Source of the DNA: Spinellus fusiger
Lineage: Eukaryota; Mucoromycota; Mucoromycetes; Mucorales; Phycomycetaceae
DNA length: 64,000 bases
NCBI GenBank assembly: GCA_025094145.1
Contig: JALLLS010000091.1
Span: forward strand, 62,001 to 126,000
Reading direction: 5' to 3'
In this document: positions 57,388-64,000 of the stretch, piece after piece
Layout of the letters: each line of letters opens with the position of its first letter
Position numbering within the stretch: the stretch's first letter is position 1
Position numbers and translations under genes: made by a program
Notes under the pieces: generated by a model
Databases searched by the model: none
Told to the model about the DNA's origin: nothing
The model's input: the letters and a program-made list of their open reading frames with translations, nothing else

Positions 57388-59046
57388 TACACTATTTTCA
57401 CTTATTATTGTCGCACTTTTAGAGAAAAATATGTCGCATTAATAAATTAAAACTTGGCGTACTAATGGGATAAAATATGTCGCATTAATTAATTAAAATT
57501 TGGCATAGTAAAAGATTTAAAACTGGCGTATTCTAAGTACTTGAGGTTTTCTTACATTTTACTTTTCTTAAAAAATGAATAACATTGTGCACGAAGACGG
57601 CCAAGGAAATATCTATAATGATGAAGGCATAGCCGTTACAGTAGTGGAGATGGAGGTAGACGAGGAGACGTACCTCATTGAGACGGTTACAAATTTCGGG
57701 ATGTACCTTGACCTCAAACCACCTGAGAAGCCAGAAAGAAGAACTTTACAACAATCCGTAGACAGAGATGTCAATACGGAAGAGGATAACAGAGCTCCTG
57801 GTATCCACAGGCACCACAAAGATTCTGAGAAAGAGCAGTTATTTGTATTGATTTATGAAAGGGGTATGAGCGTCAGAGCTGCTGCGCTGAAACTTCAAAT
57901 CCACCCACGCACTGCTCAGCGATGGTAATCAAACGATCAGCAGAACCCTCAGACATTCATTGCCAGAAAAAAAGGTAGTGGAAGGCCAGTTGGTAGACCA
58001 GCACTACTTGACGATAGCCATAAAAGATTTTTGGTCGATTTATTGGACGATCAGCCCTCTTTAGTCCTGGATCAAATGATGGAGAGTTTAAGAACGTCTT
58101 TTATTGATTTAGAGATATCGAAAACAGCTCTCTATAATTTTGTCACCAAAAATTGTAAGATCAGTCTGAAAAGAGCCTATTTTCATTCAGTTGATCGTAA
58201 TAGTCCTGAAAAGATCAAGAATCGAAAGGAGTGGGTACAGAAATGGATGAAGACAGACATGGACTACATGAGCAACTGTGTCTTTATAGATGAGGCGGCA
58301 TTCCACATCAACATGAAGCGTACTTTTGCTTGGTCAAAATTAGGTACTCGTGCAGTAGTAAAAGTACCAAGAACGAGGGCCAAAACAACAACTATTATGG
58401 GAGCAACATCTGCTCAAGGCCTTGTCAACATAAAAGTAAGACGGCCTCGAATGTTGCCTGTTTCAAAGAAGAGAAGAACTACTGGATCTGGTGGGCCTTC
58501 CCAGAAACAAAGCAAAGGCACTGTTACTGGCCACTATATCAATTTCTTGAGCGATACAATGGATGTCATGGACAATTATCCAGATGTTTTCAAAGATAAT
58601 TACTTGATTATGGACAACGCCCCCATCCACATGAATGAAGACATTAAAAGCTTCATTGAAGGCCGTGGGTACAAGTGTGTTTATCTTCCCCCTACTCACC
58701 AGAGTTGAATCCCATTGAGCAATTCTGGTCTGTTTGCAAAAGCAGGTTAAAAAGAGAAAGACTCTTGGAAGAAGAAACACTGTCATCTAGAATCGCCGAT
58801 GCATCTAACCAAGTTCTTCTCGGTGATCTCAGAGGATTTTGCAAATACTCTGTCGATAGATTTGATGATTGCTTACAATAGAAGTCCTCTTTAACAATAA
58901 AGCATTGATGTCGCATTTGTCGCATCCAACTTATACGCCATCTTTTAATTTATTAATGCGACAATTTTTTTTTCAACTTGTGTGCTAAGTTTTTTTTCCA
59001 AATGTACGACATTTTTTTCCAAATGTGCGACAATCGCCGGTTACTT
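57388..59046 (+). mobile_element. Tc1/mariner-type DNA transposon 2 (different subfamily)
   Basis: The left end TACACTATTTTCACTTATTA is followed by subterminal TGTCGCATTAATAAATTAAA, which returns inverted at about 58933-58962 near the right end. GTCGCAC-type motifs recur near both ends. The outer right terminus is imperfect, so the end coordinate is estimated. It encodes a transposase related to, but clearly diverged from, element 1. Confidence 0.8.
57575..58881 (+). pseudogene. Transposase of element 2 (one stop, one frame shift)
   Basis: 57575-57928 encodes the N-terminal part (MNNIVHEDGQGNIYNDEG; helix-turn-helix AAALKLQIHPRTAQRW) and stops at TAA directly after W. The same frame reopens at once and runs to 58708: GSGRPVGRPALLDDSH, FIDEAAFHINMKRTFAWSK, MDNAPIHMN (second Asp intact). 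The final piece with YSPELNPIEQFWSVCKSR is in the -1 frame (about 58681-58881). All three acidic residues are present, so only the stop and the frame break stand against activity. Confidence 0.8.
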
Positions 59047-59531
59047 TTAAGACTTTAATTGAAATAAAAGTAGCCAGTTGAGAGTGGAAAGGCTGGTTGT
59101 GGAATTAAATTATGAAAAGGTTAAATACTCAGATGGGCTTGTTAAACTTTAGTTTGATACTTAAATTATGGTGATGTTTGACCTTTTTAGTTTTACTAGA
59201 ATATATAATTCTTCTATAAAAAGTATTTTATCACTTAATAACAATATAATCATAGTTTGAAGGTCTATCTATGGTCTCTAAAAAATGGTATCTCTTTCAG
59301 TACTGGTTTCTATTCGGAATTTGAATCAGTATTAGTAAAACAAATGTTAGTAGAACACTTACACCTCATGCTAACTTGAAAGAATATGTAAACTGTAAAA
59401 ATAATTGAGGCATAATATTTGTACAAATAGAATAAAATAATGTTTAAAAATTGATCTATTTAATACTGATAAAAAATTTTACATTTAAAATTTATAATAA
59501 TATTTCTGTGTTTATGTTTCGGTTAAGCTTT

Positions 59532-60462
59532 CTATGCCTGTTCTACAAATATCTTCTCATGTGATTTCAACTCAGCGATTACACGGTAGTAGTATTGGCT
59601 CAAGATATCGTCTTCACCAGTAAAAATATAGGCAGTAAGAGTCTTCTTATCTAAAAACTCGACCATATAAAGCCCACCAACAAAAGCAAGATCAGCCCAT
59701 CCAACTAAAAATTGTAAAAAATATTAGTTAATGTGATTTCTTCATTCTTTTACATATAGAATGTAATACAAGTTGTGATAGTTACTTTTATCACCCGTCA
59801 AGAAGGTGTATGAAGAGAGTGTGTCGCGAATAATCTTAAGTTTATCATGCAATATTTTGGCTTGATCCTCTTTTTTTCCAGCAAAAGTCTCTAAAGAGAT
59901 ACCGAAATCACGCTCTTTTTTTGAGCAAGTCCATTAGGATGGTCATCGCGACCACAACTTTTCTTCATATCCAGTGCAATTAAAGCATAAAGATATACTT
60001 TGATATCAGTCTCAAAGTATTGATAGAAGAAATAATGAAGAGATTCTCCACCATTGAATAGACTGAGACTATCAGGATAGGTAACATCAAGGTATTTGAT
60101 GATCTTCCATGAGTCTTGGACTACAGTATCGTTGGCATCAACAATAACAGGTACAGTGGGTGGAGTATTTGTTTTTCTAAATATATAAATATAAATATAA
60201 GTTAGAGTTCATGAAAATAGTGGAGAATTTCTTATTACGTGATGCCTGGAATAACCTCAGGAATCTCATGAAATTCGAGCCATTTGTTGGTAAAAGGTAT
60301 ATTCTTTTCCAAAGAATAATTAGTAAAATAATTAGCAATAATTAATTCTTTCTATTAGCCTACCTTGAGTACACATGCATAGTGTATCTTGAAAGGGTTA
60401 AGAGACCATAACTCATTACGACGATCTAATAAAGTGAAGTTATATAACACAATTGGTTGCAT
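59532..60462 (-). pseudogene. Glutathione S-transferase-like, copy 2 (frameshifted)
   Basis: Mirror-image paralogue of the GST at 54175-55116. Exons 60462-60364, 60303-60239, 60176-59786, 59704-59532 have lengths 99, 65, 391 and 173, against 99, 65, 392 and 173 in copy 1. The single missing base lies in or near an A-run around 59918-59924 and leads to a TAG about 11 codons on. Protein blocks before and after the break are well conserved (VPVIVDANDTVVQDSWK; FLTGDK; GWADLAFVGGLYMVEFLDKK). Either a recent pseudogene or a homopolymer sequencing error. Confidence 0.8.
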
Positions 60463-62229
60463 CTTGTAAATATTATTGATAGAAAAATAAACATTCAATC
60501 ACTTTATTATTCAGTCATATTTATAGTTGAAGAAAGTTAATGTCTCACTAGTTCTAAGTTCTTCTATGTATCATTAAGGAAACCCTTAGTGGATCATTCT
60601 CTTTTCAGTCCTTACCTGAATTATTATGTACATTTCTTTTCTTAGATCAAGGATATAAAGTGAGAGTCAGCTATATTCATTAAAATAGGCCTACAAGCTC
60701 ACTTTTAGTATTTATTTTTTCCATGTATTAGTATAATTGACCCGTGAGATTTTCTATTCTAATATTGATAATTAATCACTGACTAAAGGAGAAAAAAGAA
60801 TACACATCAACCTAATAACTGAACCCTTAAACACTAATATCTATAGTTTCCTGGATACAACCATAATTCCATAGGTTTTCTGGGTTTATATTTTATACTC
60901 TTAATATATTATTTAAAATAAAAATTTTCTATTATCAATAAAAATATTATTGTCATAAAGTGCCTAGAATTTAGTGTAATTATTTTTGACATCTATCATG
61001 GCCTAATATTTCTACCTCACGATATTGGTGAGAGTATCTTTTACTTATAAAAAATATTGTTAATTCCATAATTGAGTATGCTTTTAGCAGATATTTGTAT
61101 ATAACTTTCTCCTTACAACTATGCTTAATTTTAAAGGAAAACACTAAAGACAAACTATTGGATTTAAATATGAGTTTTGATTTGCTTAAATGGATATGGT
61201 TTCAACACGGTTCCTTATTTTTTACATCACCGTCACCATTCTAGTGTTATGCTCCTAGAAGTAACACAAACTCCAGCTCTCAGGGTAATAGACCTCCAGG
61301 AGTTTTTGGAGATAACATTAAATTTTTCTATGGACATATTCTAATTTTATGTTAAAAACCATTAAAATTCTTAATATAGATCTAGTGGTTTAGCAGAGAA
61401 GTTACATTAAGTTTTATTATCCAAAAACTGTTAGAGTTATCACTTACTTTACTGTATGACACAGTAGCATTGTCCACGTGCCTATGATACACATAATTTC
61501 TGTTTTCATACAGTTTCTTAGTAGTAGCATAATTCCTACTAAAATTATAATTAATCTAAATAATATCTCAAAGAACTTTGGTCTAGAGTTATTTGATACA
61601 ATTATTATTATGGACTTGATGAGAATAACATTGAGTTGAATAAGATTTCAGGAGAGTTTGTTTAAAAACACCGAAGGCACCTCTCATCAAATCATGTATT
61701 ACCTTTTAAAGATGATATAACAGTTTTTTACAAAAAGAAATTAAACCGCTCACAAAAATATTTTGTTTCTTTTTTTGAAGAAAAGTTCAAAAAATGAACA
61801 GATGATCTGTGAAGAGTGTAAGATGTTAATTATCTTTTGTTAGTGCCTCAATAAGTCTCACACAATAAATCGTATGTCTCTTTTTAGGCAAGTAATCCTA
61901 ATGTTGAGATATTATCTAATGAGCTGCATAGAGATAGTTTCATTCTTTTTATCTATGTATCTTTGTATCTTTGTATCATATAAAAATCTATCCTTAAATA
62001 TGGTAGCTCTTAAATAATAAATAAAGTTATAGTAAAAGATGATAAAATTAGCATATACACTTATTAAGCAAAAAGGCACCATGAAAACCAAACCAGATCA
62101 CCTATATATTTCAAATTATCTGTGCCTGGCTATTTACAAATCAATGGCTATTTTTTTTTTAAAAAAAAAACTATTATAGAATCAAGCACACTACTTTCAG
62201 AAATAGTGTATATGAAAACAAATTAAAAT
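60463..62229. other. AT-rich region without a recognised gene
   Basis: No open frame of note; many T/A runs. It is likely degraded repeat DNA, but I cannot name a family. Confidence 0.5.
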
Positions 62230-62421
62230 ATTATTATAATTATAATTATGTATAGTCTTCTCTTTTTTATTTATATTTGTGTATATAACATTTATATAAG
62301 CAACTAGAGGTTTATTTAATAAGCTATTATTATAATTATAATTATGTATAGTCTTCTCTTTTTTATTTATATTTGTGTATATAACATTTATATAAGCAAC
62401 TAGAGGTTTATTTAATAAGCT
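62230..62421. repeat. Perfect tandem duplication, 2 x 96 bp
   Basis: The unit beginning ATTATTATAATTATAATTAT at 62230 is repeated exactly at 62326. It reads open on the minus strand only because 96 is a multiple of three. Confidence 0.92.
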
Positions 62422-62729
62422 ATTATTAGAAAGATATGTATTATCGGTTTTTACCAAAGATCAATTTTTAATCATAGTATTGTTTATTAGATCTTTAGAT
62501 CAAGGACTAAGCATTTATCAAGATCTGTTAGAAAAAATACAGTAAAACTATAAAAAATTTCTATTATTTCATGGTAAGTACAAACCTAAAAATGGGATAC
62601 TAAAAAAAATCAGATGCCCAAATCGTTTGGAAAAAAAACCCGATATAATCAACGAACAAATTTGTAGGATCATTCTAATTTTTAATTGTAGTCATCTATC
62701 ATAAGATAGTGTGTTAATAGTCAATATCA

Positions 62730-63290
62730 TAAGTGTCACAATGATTTCTACAAACTTTTGCGAGTTTTGGATTCTTCAACTCTATTTCTTATGTCATTCT
62801 ACTTATTTGTTATATATAAAACACACACACACACACACACGAAACACTCACTCGATACCTAAAACTTATATAAAATAAAGATTAAGTCAACATAACATTA
62901 GAAAAAGAATTGTTTAGCAAAGAAGTCATTATACTTGGTAATGCCACCCTCTGTCATTATTACAACTTACATCTCCGAGGCATGCTATCAATGAGACTGT
63001 TGATCTTCTCTAATAATATTTTTGCCATTCAGGTAACAGGGCAGCCTCCAGATATTGATAATTGCTTTGAGAGGGCTAGTCCTCCATTGTGACCAATATT
63101 TTTCTTCTATCTCTTCACCACCTTGCACCCGTGACTACTAGCACTAACTTGCTGTGGATCTTAGAAACACGATCTATATCTGAGTTTATTTTTTTTAAAA
63201 AAAAAAAGACGGACTAGATCAGGGAGATACTTCTCAACGATCTGAAAAGGACCTTGAGCTACCTCTCATAATGCTTCTTTCTCATCCTTC
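62730..63290 (-). repeat. Dispersed repeat, copy C
   Basis: On the minus strand it matches copy B: AGCTCAAGGTCCTTTTCAGA (63251-63270 inverted), GATCAACAGTCTCATTGATA (about 63000), and GAGTTGAAGAATCCAAAACT (about 62780). A segment with an (AC)n run interrupts it. Confidence 0.6.
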
Positions 63291-63475
63291 TTATTATTGT
63301 TGAATGAGACAGACGTTTTCTGGAACAAAAATAAATGTTAGAATAAAGTAATAATAATGACTTTGTAGCAATTTAGTGACCCAAAGAAAGTAGTTATTTT
63401 TTTAGTTTCATACTTTATCTTGATATTGTTATGATTTTATGAATTACTTAGATAGAGACGTAAAACATTAAATAT

Positions 63476-63844
63476 ATGAAGAGAATAATTTTTATAATGC
63501 ATAGCAGTGGTTTTATTTTAGGCTACTTAGTAACCATTATCAAATTCTCAACACTATTACCACTGAAATATCCCCATACCATCACCTTATCATCTCCGAA
63601 ACTCTTTGTTTATAGAATATTTCCAAAATTAAAGGTTGCTCTGAATTGTCTGATGACTTTTGCACTCCTGTCACAGCTTATGAGTCCAGCCAATGTGCTC
63701 ACTGGCCCACTAAAGCCTTACTTCTATCTTCTTTTTAAGAAGAGACTTTATCACTGGCCTGCAGAAATGGAACTTAATTTCATCAAAGTTGGTCTTGATA
63801 CATTGATGACCATGTTTGCTCTGATGACATCTCTAGTTTGTTGA
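63476..63844 (+). CDS. Unidentified open frame near the window edge
   Basis: 122-aa open frame. The C-terminal half has a protein-like composition (KPYFYLLFKKRLYHWPAEME, then GLDTLMTMFALM), while the N-terminal part may be read-through. It may be one exon of a gene continuing beyond 64000, or a repeat-derived fragment. No family recognised. Confidence 0.3.
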   Translation: MKRIIFIMHSSGFILGYLVTIIKFSTLLPLKYPHTITLSSPKLFVYRIFPKLKVALNCLMTFALLSQLMSPANVLTGPLKPYFYLLFKKRLYHWPAEMELNFIKVGLDTLMTMFALMTSLVC

Positions 63845-64000
63845 GAGTCTCTAATAAATATTCTTTTTACTGTAGGAGGATCATGTTGTTGATATTTATC
63901 TATATTTCACTCTTGGTTAAAGTAAAAACTAGATCTGTTTCCTTAAAGTGATTCACAATGTCTCATACAGCAAAGGCAGACATGTTCAACTGTGAGATAC

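Noticed and set aside
1..64000. CRISPR arrays, bacterial operons or defence systems
   Set aside because: All clear genes are intron-containing eukaryotic genes; tandem repeats here lack unique spacers of constant length.

Overview
The window is nuclear DNA of a fungus. Genes are split by many short GT-AG introns (often 35-110 nt) with YAG acceptors, a complete U2 snRNA is present, and every recognisable protein is eukaryotic and fungus-like: a Ste20-type PAK kinase, a Pho80-type cyclin, Hrp1, Pop1 and TRAPPC12. The Tc1/mariner-type transposases resemble those I associate with Mucorales, so an early-diverging (Mucoromycota-like) fungus is my best guess, but this is inference from family resemblance.

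Layout. 1-12.1 kb is gene-dense: PAK kinase (+), an unidentified gene (+), Rtr1/RPAP2 (-), a TOPORS-like RING protein (-), a KH-domain RNA-binding protein (+), Tim10 (-) and a Pho80-like cyclin (-). 12.6-22.4 kb holds two beta-tubulin genes (-) from a segmental duplication, separated by 3.7 kb of repeat debris, then Hrp1 (-). 24.8-38.5 kb holds a FetB/UPF0014 membrane protein (+), a fused S4 / RluA-like / PrmC-like protein (+), a small membrane protein (+), a disordered Ser/Pro-rich protein (+), TRAPPC12 (+) and Pop1 (-). U2 snRNA lies at 38.9-39.1 kb (-). 40.4-49.4 kb holds Dus3 (+), an unidentified multi-exon gene (-), SF3A3/Prp9 (+) and a two-part glycosyltransferase (-). From about 49.4 kb to the end the DNA is AT-rich and repeat-dominated. 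It contains an inverted pair of glutathione S-transferase genes, one frameshifted, around two Tc1/mariner-type elements, a truncated third element, and copies of a dispersed repeat.

There are no operons. Several genes share a theme of RNA processing (Pop1, Hrp1, SF3A3, U2, Rtr1, Dus3, the KH protein), but I see no evidence that the clustering is functional. For most genes I resolved exon boundaries by hand: frame and splice sites agree along the whole chain for PAK, RPAP2, RING, KH, Tim10, both tubulins, Hrp1, FetB-like, Pop1, TRAPPC12, Dus3, SF3A3, the glycosyltransferase and GST1.

The most interesting observations are the PrmC fusion, whose pseudouridine-synthase domain has lost its catalytic Asp; a -1 frame break at the same position in two diverged transposases; the beta-tubulin duplication, near-identical at its 5' end but diverged at its 3' end, with a hairpin repeat upstream; a 35-nt intron, 17- and 18-nt microexons and two GC-AG introns; and a glycosyltransferase with an extra N-terminal half.
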